DNA of 64,000 nucleotides from Bemisia tabaci (lineage: Eukaryota; Arthropoda; Insecta; Hemiptera; Aleyrodidae), in assembly GCF_918797505.1 (NCBI RefSeq), contig NC_092795.1:17409131-17473130 (forward strand). The letters run 5' to 3'. Made by a program: the position numbers and the translations under genes. The notes under the pieces are model-generated. The model made no database searches, was not told the DNA's origin, and saw nothing but the letters and a program-made list of their open reading frames with translations. Shown piece after piece: positions 23,701-36,100 of the stretch. Every line of letters begins with the position of its first letter. Position 1 is the stretch's first letter.

Positions 23701-26700
23701 CAGAGTTTATGGGATTGAAAGGAATATACTAACTTCAAAAGAAGTCAGTAGCATGCCACTTACTTAGATCCACAAAAAAATCAAAATCGCTGTTCACAGA
23801 GGCAAGGCCCGATACTCGAGATCCAAAGTCAAAAACCGCACAATTGGTATACTCTGTTTTGATGGCTTTTTTTATGCTTGTTACGAGCGCCATTCGCCTG
23901 GACTTGGCTGTTGAAGAGTTCAACTCGGCTACCATTGAATTGACAGACAAGGTAATCATTTCCATGAATTTTCGCTTATCACTCATTAAAGCACTACATT
24001 CGCTCCTGAAATGTCCAGAGGATCCACCGAGTAGATCTGTCCAAAAAAAAGCAAAGATTAAAATTAATGTGTGGCTGCTGATGGAGAAAGAGACTGGAAA
24101 TCTGAGGCAAATTCTTAGCTAGGCACCTGTACACTTCTCCAGGCGATGGTAGCCGATGGTGGTAGTAGCAACGATGTTTAAAAAACTTTTAAAAAACCCT
24201 TAAATTTCAAAAAGATAACTCTTAAAAAAATGTCAAAATGTTTGCACATATTAGGAAACTCTTTTGGGCTATTTTTGAAGTAAAATTTAAGAAAAAATGT
24301 TTAAAACACTCTTAAAATATCAACTGTAGTATTTCAACACTAAAAATGTTTAAGAAAAATGTTAAAAAACTACAGTGATATTTTAAGAGTTTTTTAAAAC
24401 ATTTTTTCCCTTAAAAAACCCCGCACAGAGCATGGGGTCAGCAGCTCTCTATGAAAGTCGATGAAACTTTAATAGATTGCTATAAAGTTCATAATTAAGG
24501 GAAAGCCAAAAAATTAGCTCACTTTTGTGAGTAGAAGCCGAGATATTCGCAATTGATTCCGGACTATTTTCTATCATGCCGCAGAATGGCGGAATAATTC
24601 CGAGTCCCCTCTTCTCTCGTTGTTCGGCATTCTTGATCAGACCTTACATCACTCACGTGAAGATAGGTGGTTCTGCGCTCGGCCGGTGCGAATGCCGTAC
24701 TCCCTCCCTCTCCCCGCATCTGTCAATTCTGTTTCAGCAACTACATTTCAGATTAAACCGGCCGGCGGCGCCAGCATGGGAGAGGTGCGAAAAGCAGGGA
24801 ACTCCATATCACACAGCCCCAACGGAGCGTCCTATTGAAAGGAGTGAGTGTAAACAATGCGACATCGTAGTTACCTGGTGGGGAGAGGGGGTTTCCTGGC
24901 CGAAGTGCTCAAGCAAGGTAAGGCGACACGGAGAATTTACCTTCGCCAAACAGAAAATAGTCCGGGTTCAACCGCAAATATCTCTGCTTCTACTCGCAAA
25001 AGTGAGCTAATTTTTTGGCTTTCCCTTAGTTATGAACTTTATATCAATCTATTAAAGTTTCATCGACTTCCATAGAGAGCCGCTGACCCCATGCTCTGTG
25101 CGGGGTTCTTTTACTTCTTGTTTTGACTTAAAAAAATAGCCAAAAATAGTTTCCTAATACGAACATTTTAACAGATTTTTAAGAGTTTTTGAAAAAGGTT
25201 TTAAAAGGTCATTGCTTCAAGAGAAATCTTAATTCTGAAGTTTTCTGCACTACTAAGAGTCCCTTTTTCTACAGACGCATAAATTAATAACGGTAACGCA
25301 TAATTAAAACGGTTATCTGAGCATAAATTCAATTAATGTTGCAGGAATAGTACTTGGTGACCTGCATGGTAGGTGGCAGAGTTTGGCTCTTGATACCAGC
25401 CTCTGTCTGCAGTTAAAATTTATCAATTATCAATGCGCTCATTAATTTTGAGATATGATAAAATTACAACAAAGGGATCAGAGATGGCTGAGATAATCCA
25501 AACTTCCATGCAAGCCAGTTGTGAGAGGCTCCTCATTTCTGCGACAGAATCTATGATTTTGTACAAGAAAATTAGGATTTGTAGAAGGGAGAAAAAATAA
25601 CAAGTTTGATTATCTTCACACTACAGAGAAAAGAGGAGGGAAAATATTTTCCATGCAAGTACGATAGAGCAATCAGAGAGATAAAAAAAAAAACTTGAGA
25701 CTTGAGACTAAAGGAGCAAGCAATACCATTGAGGAGTTTTTGAAATAACTATACATACTTGGCAATAACTTGAGTTTTGAGAGGATTACATCTAAAAAGT
25801 TAGAATTCTTTTGACTCAGAGGAAACGATTCCATAATATCTATTAGCTTTCTGCTTAAGTAAAAAAAATGACAGAAAGGATTAACCCCTGATAAAAATGT
25901 TTCGTCGGACATAAGAGGACAACAACCATGGAAGTGCCTGTAATTTTACTGACCTATTTTAATGAGCTTCATCCCTGGCTTTTCACCAACATTAACAGCT
26001 TTATTGTGTGCGTTAAGTAATTTATGCATACTATCGCTAAAAAGGAGAAAAAAACTAAAATTAGAAAAAATTAAGTTTCAAGTAAAGATGCAGAAAATAG
26101 CTCTAAGGATTTCTTCAAAAAAGCAGAGAAAATTTGGCATGCTTTAAACTGTTTTTAACATATTCGGGCAGAATGTTGAATTTTTTTATATTTCTTCTTA
26201 TTCACGGTCACTTTTTTAAAACTTTCAAAGTAGAAAACTAAAGGATTCTTTCTTCGGGAATCGCAAAAATTCGAGAATTCAAAATTCTTTCCGTCCCTGC
26301 CATTCAATTAAGAGAACTAAAGCCTTACTTGGGAGACAGTTTGAGAAAACAACAAAGAAACTTAAAATACTTTTAAGAAACTTCAACCATCAATATGTAG
26401 TAAATTATGACAAGAATTTTTTTGAAGGAGATTCTATTAATAAGATCTAAATTCATAACGTCTGTTCGTTTCAGTTTCTTGCCAATATCTGCTGATCAGT
26501 TGGCTTACCCTCACATCTTCTTTAAGCAAATTACAATGAAGGACAACCATATACATACAAAGAGGCCACACAGAGCCATATGTATGGCTGACGAAAACAT
26601 ACCTGTTTTCAAATTGAATATAAGCCGCAGGCGATGATGCATCTGTGAGGCACTGTTTCACTTTCCCCGCATTAGACAGTATTGGAGTCAAGGTCTCGAA

Positions 26701-28522
26701 CAATTTCAGCGTGTCTGCCTCACCTGCAATTAATAAAAACATAACTGAAAAACAGTTGAGTGATAGAACAATCTAATTGAAGCTGCAGAGGTTGGTATAA
26801 GTGCCATGTTTTCCTCCAGAGAGAGATTTTATCTGAAACTAGTGAGCTGAAACTTTTTACTTGAAAAAACCAGAGCTCCAGAGAGCTGATTTTTTAGACT
26901 TACGATAGCATGAAAAGCCATCAAAAGTTGATACATTACATACTACATGCATAGGACTATGTTTTACCTCACCTTGCGGCCATAGCAAGAGACTTAGTCA
27001 GCAATCAACTCACAGGCACTGCCATTAAAATAGATAAGAAATATGAGGGTGATTTTCAACAAGAATTTCAAGAAAAAGAGCAGAAGAACCAATTTCCAAG
27101 GCTTAACTCAGAATCTACAAGTATGTTTCCAAGTATTTTAGAAATCCGATTATATTTTGGGGTGTGGAAACGGTTTCACTAGCAGAATTTTTGAAGTAAA
27201 AGGAAATGAAACTCTCCGAAGAATAAGAGTTTTCCAGGGGGGGGGGGGGGAGTCCTTGAAAATGGAGACGTTAGATATGAAAAATCCAACTTTGGTAAGA
27301 AAAAGTTTTGAGAAACTTAAAATTTAAAAGTTCAGGATGCATAAAGTATAACAAAATGAACTTAGGTCATGAATACGAATGGTTCATCTGACAGTTGGCC
27401 TTTTCCAGACCCTGGAAAACTTTTGGACATGGGGAAAGGTGAGCATTTAACTGAGCATTTAAACGTTAGAGATTACTTACCCACACATTTTATCCAATTG
27501 CTGTCATCAAATGTCTTTTGCTCCATCTTTAAAGGAAAAACCAAAACATTAGCCAGAGGAGTGCTAGGACTAACTGCTTCAGGATTGCTTCTTAAGTGAT
27601 TTAGCACAGCTTTGCCAGAATTCCCTTCATCATCTGAGCAACTTTCTTCGGTACTACCATAAGGTACCAAAAAATGTTTTGAATTAGTAGTTGCTCGCGA
27701 AAAGCAATTATTAATATCAGAAGCTACACCAGTGTCATTTCCCAATGTATTAGTTTTATCTACTTTTAGCTGCAAGCGAGATTGATCTCTCTTCCTCTGG
27801 GATCTTAATTTCTTTTTTTTATCAACCTGATGCGACTTTCTTTCAAGAGAAGATTTCTCCCTATTAGACGATTCTTTTTCTTTGTTAAACCCTCTGTGTT
27901 TTTTAAAGTCAGTTTCAGTTTCAAACCCTAGAACATTCTGATGTTCATTATCAGGCAGGTTATTGTCAATCTTGAAGGGTACTTTCTTTTTTTGAGAAAG
28001 ATTATGCACAAAACTGCTATCTCTACTTGATCTCTCAGCAGATTCTGAGTTTAGGGGCACTGTTATGAAGACTTCTGATTTTGATACATTTAAATTATTC
28101 AAATTAACTGAGCTTATGTCTTCCTTATTGCTAACACTGACACTATCAGTTTGGACTGTTTCTGAACATGTTTTTGTTCCTGAATTTTCTAGATTGTCAG
28201 TACATTGGTTATTACTTGAAGAGGATTCTGGATTATCTGAAGGCTGTGAAGCGTTCTGTTCTGGGTGAGAGGATGATCTCTGTTCACTTTCATCAGCTGA
28301 GTCTTCTGAGCTGCTGGATGCAACGTCCGACCATGTTTCGGACACGTCTTGCCGACTGTGCACAATTAAATCCTTCAACTTTTTACCTATGATCAGTCGA
28401 CTTAATAGATCAGGATTAAGCTTGTAGATGTTATTTTCAGGATGAATTTGGAGATCGTTTGTTGAATCTGTGTAGCTGATTCGGACTATTTTTGATGGGG
28501 AAGTACTGCGTGATGAACTCAT
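20785..28522 (-). CDS. Non-canonical poly(A) polymerase / terminal nucleotidyltransferase
   Basis: Eight coding exons on the minus strand: 27481-28522, 26603-26723, 25954-26036, 25759-25887, 23764-24036, 22923-23160, 21895-22100 and 20785-21161. Phases agree throughout, giving 822 aa. Residues 1-345 are Ser/Lys/Glu-rich and look disordered, with a basic patch (KKKKLRSQRKRDQ). About 340-415 has an RRM-like pattern (WIKCVG; AAYIQFEN). The catalytic core has FGSRVSGLASVNSDFDFFVDL-type motif I with Asp542 and Asp544, and third Asp613 in HCDLSF. The PAP-associated part includes VKYWAQ and NYALTWMVLFYL, then CIQDPLLLNHNIT. This architecture resembles TUT1 and mitochondrial PAP, which add A or U to RNA 3' ends. 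I cannot decide between them or tell the compartment. All three metal-binding aspartates are present, so it is probably active. Confidence 0.88.
24240..25165. mobile_element. Large inverted-repeat element in nucleotidyltransferase intron 4
   Basis: Arms 24240-24570 and 24951-25165 pair imperfectly. They share CCCCGCACAGAGCATGGGGT against its complement, and matching blocks around AAAAAATTAGCTCACTTTTG. The centre (24571-24950) is GC-richer and non-coding. The left arm also contains its own hairpin (about 24290-24413). No transposase. Confidence 0.65.
27237..27250. repeat. Poly-G run of 14
   Basis: Uninterrupted G inside intron 1 of the nucleotidyltransferase. Its length may vary between assemblies. 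Confidence 0.7.
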
Positions 28523-30627
28523 TTTTGATAGGAAACTGGAAAAAATGGGAAAAAGAATAATTATATCACAGGGAGGCTAGGCAGGCAAACTTGACGAACT
28601 AATTGTTAAATTTCTTCATACGTTATTGGAATAATTTAAGTCTCAGTTTAAATTTAACTGTAAACGAGAGGGCAGGGAGGAGCATATTAAAATGCACGGT
28701 TTTCACTATACATCCTTTTAAAAGCTAGTAGAAACTTAATTTGTTAACTTTAAAGTATGATAGAATATTTATCTTTTCTACTAACCTACTTACTTCAGTA
28801 TCAAAGACTCAATAAATCACCGCCTCAAAGCTTGCTCATTGTATGTTGAGACTAAAGTCAAACCTGCCTAATATCAGCAATAGTCAATAGTACTATCTCA
28901 ACTGCTGTTCTACGAAGAAACACAGTATCTGTTATTTTTGATTTTAGGAATATTTGAAATGTCAATGTAATTTAAAATGGTGGATCTGCTGGATCCCATC
29001 CAAAGTGCCATTGAGGGAGCCAATGAAGAATGAAACATACATTTTACCATACATAGAGAAATCTTGTACATGAGTAAGTAAGTTAGGCGTTTCAGGACAG
29101 AGGGCGCGAACCCAAAAATATGACTTCTTTTTTTAGTACATTAAGCTATGCTAAGGAAGATGATAAACTGAACAAGGGTCAGTGTTATGCAAAAATATCT
29201 GTCAGGTACGCAGATTTTGCTATGACTGATCTGTGCATTCAGTTGACTTCCTTCACACTGTCACACCGCAGAAACAAAATGGTAGACATTTGAATTAACG
29301 CTTCATTTGATGTTAGTTTACTAGCAGGATAACACATTATAAAGTTTCAAAGGGCACTGTGATTCTGATTTAATAATGCTGTTACTGAAATTATCTACTG
29401 CGGCGAAACTTCAGAAACGGACTATCAGAAAGATAATCAGACGGCTTCCTCAAATGGTAGGTTTTCCACATACTGAGCTCTTTCCAAGCATAGCAGATGA
29501 CAAGTGTCTTAACTTGCTGAATGAGACTGATTAAGATTAATTCACTTATGGCCCGTTACACAATGAGCAAGCTCTAGGTCATCGCTCTCTCGCTCTGGAA
29601 AGTCGTTAAGGATATACTTGAGCTCCTCACAATCTTATCCTGGAGCAACTCACAGTATACCACAAAACAAAAGGACTGCTTTGAGGATCCTCTCTTTCTG
29701 AAAACTTGGTTGTACTTGGAGGTAATAACTATAGGGGGTGACTCTCTGCACTGTGTCCCACTCCCTGGATGATAACAACAGCTGGGAAAGATCGGGAAAA
29801 GGACACTGAAGCACTTGACATTAGAACTAACTCGTGAGGAGAATTAAAATTTGCGGTGAGTAAGATGAAAAATGATGCTGTTCATCTTAACTAACACAAG
29901 AACATGACAGATATCAAGCGTTGGCGGGTGATTAGTCAGATGCTTATCATAACATAATAAGTAGGTGCATACCTAATGCAAGCAATGTGATAAAGAAATT
30001 AATGATTGATAATTTGATACTGAAGTCATACCTATGATCAATGCATGAAATACTGGAAATTTCGTCAGACAATCAACAGAAGATCTCCATGTCAATTAAT
30101 CAATCCTTGATTAACAGGAGAGAACGATTTGAAACAATTTGAAAAAAAAAAAAGGCAGAGGCATTCTGGTCAAGATTCTGGTCAAGTTTGGAGCCTTGGA
30201 GGTTATGTTGTCATAAGGTAAAGTAAACAAACAAATGCTGCGGATTCTTGACCCTCCGAAAGTAATGCCGATTTTAGATCTTGACTGTCTTCATTAATTA
30301 TTAATTATTCATTGTGTTAAGTGATAATAAATATAACTCTTTTTCGTGATTTCTGATAAATTCAGGGTTGTGAATTCCGTCGAAATTTAGCACATGTGTA
30401 AGAGTGTTTGTTGATACATTTGTATGTAAGATTGACAATTAACGCTGCAAAGTTTTGACATAAATTCCCACATTACTTTCTTTTTTATCTTTAAATTTAT
30501 CAAAATATTTCCTCATTATTAGAGGCAGGTACTTCGAACGGACTCTTTGTATCTCATTTCGTCTTCTCCCTTCTTGACTGGTATGAATCTGTCGTCACAT
30601 TGTTCCACTCAACATTAGTACCTCAAA
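28523..30627. promoter_or_regulatory. Divergent intergenic region, nucleotidyltransferase / EEF1AKMT1
   Basis: The two start codons face away from each other across 2.1 kb. Just upstream of the minus-strand ATG, TTTTTTCCAG looks like a splice acceptor, so that gene probably has a non-coding first exon further right. No coding region or clear transposon was seen. The promoters are not individually mapped. Confidence 0.45.
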
Positions 30628-33600
30628 ATGTCTGACGGCGAAGATGATTTCCCAAAACTCTCCACAGATACCTTGAAAGCACTCCAAGAATTTTATGATG
30701 ACAAAGCAGAGAAGGACAGAAAACTTAACGAACAGCTTATTGACGGGGAGAACCCATCCGGAAGTTTTGACTTTGATGAAGATTGGGTAAGTCCTTATCA
30801 CATTTATCTTCCCTCTAAAAAAATATTGTCTTCAGCAAAGGTAATTCTTAGTTTAATGATACCTTCAGTAGCAAATGTCTAAAATAATAATGGAATTTGT
30901 ACGAGGTATTGAGCCGTATTTTAGATCCATCTACTGTACGCACCTGCAGTATTAGGAGGCTCTTACTCCAGTGAGAGAAAGGATCCTCCAAGCTCTCAAA
31001 ACACTCTTCCACTGATAAGGAATTTTAGAATGCTACAGAATTACTTATCAAAGTTGCTAAAATCTTGGAGCGTCACATTTCCAAGAATCTTGCCAAGTTA
31101 CATTTTGCGAAAATTGGATTATGAAGTATTTAACAAGATAGATGGATAGATAAATACTTATTTATTCAGAATAATATATTACGAAAATATATACTAGACA
31201 CTACGAAAACCAACCTTCCGGGAAAATGAAAAATCTGATTTAGAAAAATTTTTTTGGTAGGGTTTTTTTATTCATTTTTTATCAGCTTAAATCTCAAAGT
31301 TTTTCCTGCCTGTTCACATAATTGATGTAATTGATGGAAAACCTGCCAGACCTTAACTTGACGAGTGGACAAATCACTTAAATTCCTGTCTGTAGTATTC
31401 GAGTTTAAAGCCCTGTTATGTCCCAAACATCAGTGTAATTTTAACTTTAATCATCTTTCTAATAGTTTAAACAATTTTCTTGGCTCTTTATCTATTGTGC
31501 CCCTTAAATAGCTCCAGCAATCTATTAAGACTTATCAGGTTTCATTTGATTAGGTTCAAATTTACCATTGCAATCAGGACGCCTCGCTAGTAATGAAAAC
31601 AAATGAATAATCTAGATGTTTTTCACTGTTCACAGCAACTGAGTCAGTTCTGGTATGATGAGGATACAATAGAGGTGCTCGCACAAGAGGCAATCCACAC
31701 CGTTGGACCAGATGGAAAGATTGCCTTGATATCATGCCCATCCTTATTTCCTAAAATCAAGGCTCTTGCTCCTGCAGGCGTAGAAGGTATTTCAGTTATC
31801 TTTAATTTTAAAGTCAGGGCTCATGCATTGTAGAAAAGAGATGATCAAACTTATGTCCATTTAAACGTATGTACGTCTCTTTTATTCCTTATGGACTTTT
31901 GCTCCTCAACTTCGTAGAGAAAAAAAAGGAGGTGTTTGCATTTCGGGCATCTTGGAATTTTTTTGATGACGTGGGTCGGCCCAACGACTTTTATCATCAA
32001 TTTTCTTGGGAATGGTGTAATTTATGGGAAAAAGCATTCTATAAATAATGTTCAAAATTATATCATGAATTGATTTAAGCAAAAAAATGCGACATTATAG
32101 TCCATTTTTCATACTTCAGATTCCGGATTTCGCTGGCCAGGTTGTACCGACCTACGTCACAGGGTAAACCAACCTCAAGTTGCAAACATTTCCTTTTTTT
32201 TCTTTATGCTTCAATTGAACTGATAGCTGAACAGAAAGAAACCAAGTTAGATCGTTTTATCTGGAATCAGTCCCACTGCATTACAAGCAGCCAAATTCAC
32301 TTTATGTGTTATCTCTTTTTTTTTCCTCTGTAAAGGCAACATTCTTCCTCTTAAGTTTGTGAGAGTATATGGAGTATATTACATACTTGTATCCTTGAGG
32401 AAACCCTCTGGATTTTTCAAGGTACAAGATATGTGAATTTGAAAGTTAATCAAGTTTTTGTTTTCACTTAAAAAAATCTTAACAAGAAAAAAATTAAAAA
32501 CTAGCCCTTATTGTTTTTACAGCGTAAGACAAAGTAGGGACACAGGAACTCCCAATTATATAACTGTGGTCATGTATAGAAGAAAAAAAAAACTGGCTCG
32601 TGTTTGACACTACTTACATTACATTCTTGCCTCTATTTTTCAAAATCTGAATCTAAACTTGATCTCTTTTACAGTGGTTTTGTTTGAATATGACAAGAAA
32701 TTTGCGGTGTATGGGTCAAGCTTTGTATTTTATGACTATAAAGCGCCTTTGGATGTCCATAGAAATCTTGCTTCAAAATTTGACCTAGTAATTTTTGACC
32801 CTCCTTTTCTCTCTGAAGATTGTCTGACTAAAGTGTCTCTAACTGCCAAATTCCTAGCAAAAGACAAATTAATCTTGTGCACAGGTAAACAATTTTTTTT
32901 ATCTTCTCTTTGAAAACTAGCCTTATTTTGTCATCACTTGCAATAGGTGGAGAGGAGCCTTGTCATAAAGAATTTTTTCATCTGCGTCTTTGGAAAAAAG
33001 TATGTACGTTGAAATCAGATGCAGTAAGGGAAAAGGAAAGAAAATTCAATTTTAAAAGGGAAATATATGCTGTGAGTCAACGATAGAGAAACTATACAAG
33101 AACAGCTTGATCTGGCAAACACTGATCTAGAGACTGAATCTCAAATATTTAAGCAAAAATTAGTTTGTTAGCCCTCATGTGTTAAGGTTGATAATGAACT
33201 GGATTTTTCATGGTAGAGAGAATTAGCCCATCTAAACAAACTTTTTTCTCACAAAGTTTTGTTGTTTGGAGTGACGCTAGTTACATCCAATCAGAAAGGC
33301 AACTTTGGGTGTATTTTGGGTTTAATTTGATCCGTCAGCACTGTGCAGTCTCCTGTCTCACTACATTGAGTTTCAGTGTACGTATTCATAAAGATTATAC
33401 AAATATTGGCCATGTTGTCTTAGTGGGAAAGCAATTTTGTACCCCATCTATTGAGCAAGTCATCCAAACCGCTGTGCAGAAGCATTGAAAAGATAGTGTC
33501 AGCTCAAAAAAATTGTATCAAACGGTCAGTTTGAACTTTTTTCTCTATTATGAAAATATTTCTTTGAACACATTGAAGGGTAACAAACCACCTCCAGAGT

Positions 33601-35122
33601 ATTTTTTCATTCTCTCACCCTGGTAAAATCTTAGTTCCTTTGTTGCATAATCAACTCAAGTTATTAGGGTCTACAGGGTGATCCAAAAGTCCCTTCCACC
33701 CCCTCTAACTTTTTACCTAATTGAGGTAAAGATTTGAAACTTGGGGGATATTCCTAGGTCAAAGGGAGCTACTTTTTGGCCCCCCTAAAATGTTCAGGGG
33801 GGCCCCCCTTGGGGGGACAACGGCCCCCAACTTTTAATTTTCAAATGGGAAGACCCCCTTTGTGATAGCTCGTTCGAAAGAGCATAAAAAAAGAAAACTT
33901 TTCGCGCAAACCCGAAGTCAATATCTCAAACCGTTTCAAAATGGCGGCCGGTTAAAGTTCAAAATGGCCAAAATTTCACACCAGTTATTTGTCGATGGAT
34001 TTGCGCAAAAATCGGTATGTAGGGGTATTTTGACACGAGAAAAACGAATTTGACGTTAGATTTTCAAAAAAACCGAAATTTCCAAAATGGCGGCCGGTTA
34101 AAGTTCAAAATGACCAGAAATTGATTTTTTTAAATTCTAAGTTCAAATTTGTTTATCTTATGCCAAAATACTCTCAAATTCCAAGTTTTAGGCAAATCCA
34201 TTAGTAAAAAACCGAGGTGACAATTTTCGGCCATTTTAAACTTTAACCGGCGGCCATTTTGGAAATTTCGGTTGTTTTGAAAATCTAACGTCAAATTCGT
34301 TTTTCTCGTGTCAAAATACCCCAACATACCGATTTTCGCGCAAATTCATCGACAAATAACCGGTGTGAATTTTCGGCCATTTTGAACTTTAACCTGCCGC
34401 CATTTTGAAACGGTTTGAGATATTGACTTCGGGTTTGCGCGAAAAGTTTTCTTTTTTTATGCTCTTCCGAACAAGCTATCACAAAGGGGGTCTTCCCATT
34501 TGAAAATTAAAAGTTGGGGGCCGTTGCCCCCCCAAGGGGGGCCCCCTGGAAATTTTAGGGGGGCCAAAAAGTAGCTCCCTTTGACCTAGGAATATCCCCC
34601 AAGTTTCAAATCTTTACCTCAATTAGGTAAAAAGTTAGAGGGGGTGGAAGGGACTTTTGGATCACCCTGTATTTCCCACCTTAGACAATACTGCTAGCAT
34701 GATGAGTAAACTTAACGGGTATAGCTCGTGGTTTCGACCACAATTTTCATTACCTCCGTTATGAGCATTTTTGACATTTTCCCTTGAGATGTCATGATGA
34801 AAAATTTTTTATAATTACAGTGACCTAAATTTTTTTACTTGCACTGTCTAATGAAGCGATAAAAAAAAGTAAGTAGTTAATGCATTATTTTTTATAAGCC
34901 TATTATAATTTTTAATCATTAAAGTTGCCCTTTTCTTTGTGTTCTGTCATTTAAATATGCTTATTAATTGTTTGGTGATCTACAGGTCTTGTCATGGAGA
35001 AATTAGCAAATCGTCTTCTTGCCGTCAAAAAATGTAAATTCATCCCGAAGCATCGAAACAATTTGGCAAACGAATTCGGATGTTTCAAGAATTACCAGTC
35101 AGAGCTTGAGTGGGATTATTGA
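30628..35122 (+). CDS. EEF1AKMT1: eEF1A lysine methyltransferase 1 (N6AMT2 family)
   Basis: Four exons: 30628-30786, 31636-31786, 32675-32884 and 34986-35122, all GT-AG with matching phase, giving 218 aa against 214 in human. Family landmarks are in order: [20 protein letters not shown] at the start; [11 protein letters not shown] (54-64); a SAM-fold segment with ISCPSLF; FEYDKKF (107-113); the substrate-amide motif DPPFLSEDC (145-153); LCTG; and the C-terminal [15 protein letters not shown]. Known human role: SAM-dependent methylation of a lysine on elongation factor eEF1A in the cytosol. Intron 3 (32885-34985) carries a 996-bp palindrome. The last exon is followed by an AATAAA at 35510. Confidence 0.95.
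33674..34669. mobile_element. 996-bp palindromic foldback element, TA-flanked
   Basis: The left end CAGGGTGATCCAAAAGTCCC and right end GGGACTTTTGGATCACCCTG are exact reverse complements. The arms continue about 490 bp each with few mismatches, including mirrored GGGGGCC-rich blocks. TA stands outside both ends (33672-33673 and 34670-34671). The same short open frame therefore appears on both strands (33862-34053 and 34291-34482) and is not a gene. A similar inverted structure recurs near the centre (AAAATGGC / GCCATTTT blocks). Confidence 0.85.
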
Positions 35123-35509
35123 AGTGCGGTTTCCTATCATTTTAATGGAGATTTTAATATTATCTGAATTGGAGCGGAATTTTTTTTTCTTCTATTTACC
35201 ACGCACATCTGTACATGTTGGTTTTTCCTCTTTTAGTGCCTGATGATTTTAAGTGAATTTTTATAAAAGACCTTTTTATTTATTGATATGTTTATTAATT
35301 ATATTTTTTGCTAAATATTACGTTTTTAATGTGTTGTTAATGAGAACGTTTGCCGAGGCCACTGAAAACCCCAATTTGTCCATAACTTCTACTTTTCATT
35401 TGTCTTCATACTGTGTGCTAACAGATCCTATGTGGGACACTGCTGGGATTTTATCTGTGACAATCCCATGGTCAGGTGCACAGTAATAGCATTGTAGAGT
35501 AATGGATAA

Positions 35510-35515
35510 AATAAA
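35510..35515 (+). terminator. Poly(A) signal for EEF1AKMT1
   Basis: AATAAA lies 388 bp beyond the stop codon, the first good plus-strand signal before the facing POLB signals. Confidence 0.55.
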
Positions 35516-35530
35516 AAGAAATCATAATAT

Positions 35531-35565
35531 TTTATTTACTTTTACAAAAAAGAACACAATTTATT
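35531..35565 (-). terminator. Poly(A) signals for POLB
   Basis: TTTATT on the plus strand at 35531-35536 and 35560-35565 reads AATAAA on the minus strand, about 540-570 bp beyond the POLB stop. The convergent transcripts probably overlap or abut here. Confidence 0.5.
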
Positions 35566-36100
35566 TGATTTATAAAAATGAAATATGATTTAACAAAATA
35601 ATAAAAACACAGAAATTAACAGCCTCAGAAGCTATTGGAGACGAAAGCAGAGGCTGTTAGAACAAAAAGTACATCCGTTTACTTAGTTGCCATATATTTC
35701 TCCACATGTGGGGCATATCTCATATTTAGAGGGGAGGAGGAGGATTTCAATACGATTAATACAGGGCTCATGAAAAAATTTTGGTGAAAGACTTTTTTCG
35801 ACATTCTTTTACATTTTTTCGGTCTGTACTAAATAGGTAATTAGTATGCATTCATGCATCTCGGCTCTTACATTCTCCATGAAGATAATTTAAAGAGGAT
35901 GAGGAGGGGTAGGAGTACATTGTACGTCATATAAGAAATTCTGCAATTTCTAGACTAATACCTGAGAATATAGATCAGACAATAAGCCTGAGTGACTCAT
36001 ATGCGATGATTATCGAGAGTACAAATAAACAAACAAATAATTTTTCAAAATTACATAAGTAGTGGAGAATACTAGTATTTGCTTAACTGTGGGATCCAGT

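Noticed and set aside
33862..34482. Two nearly identical 63-codon frames on opposite strands
   Set aside because: They are mirror images produced by the 996-bp palindrome.
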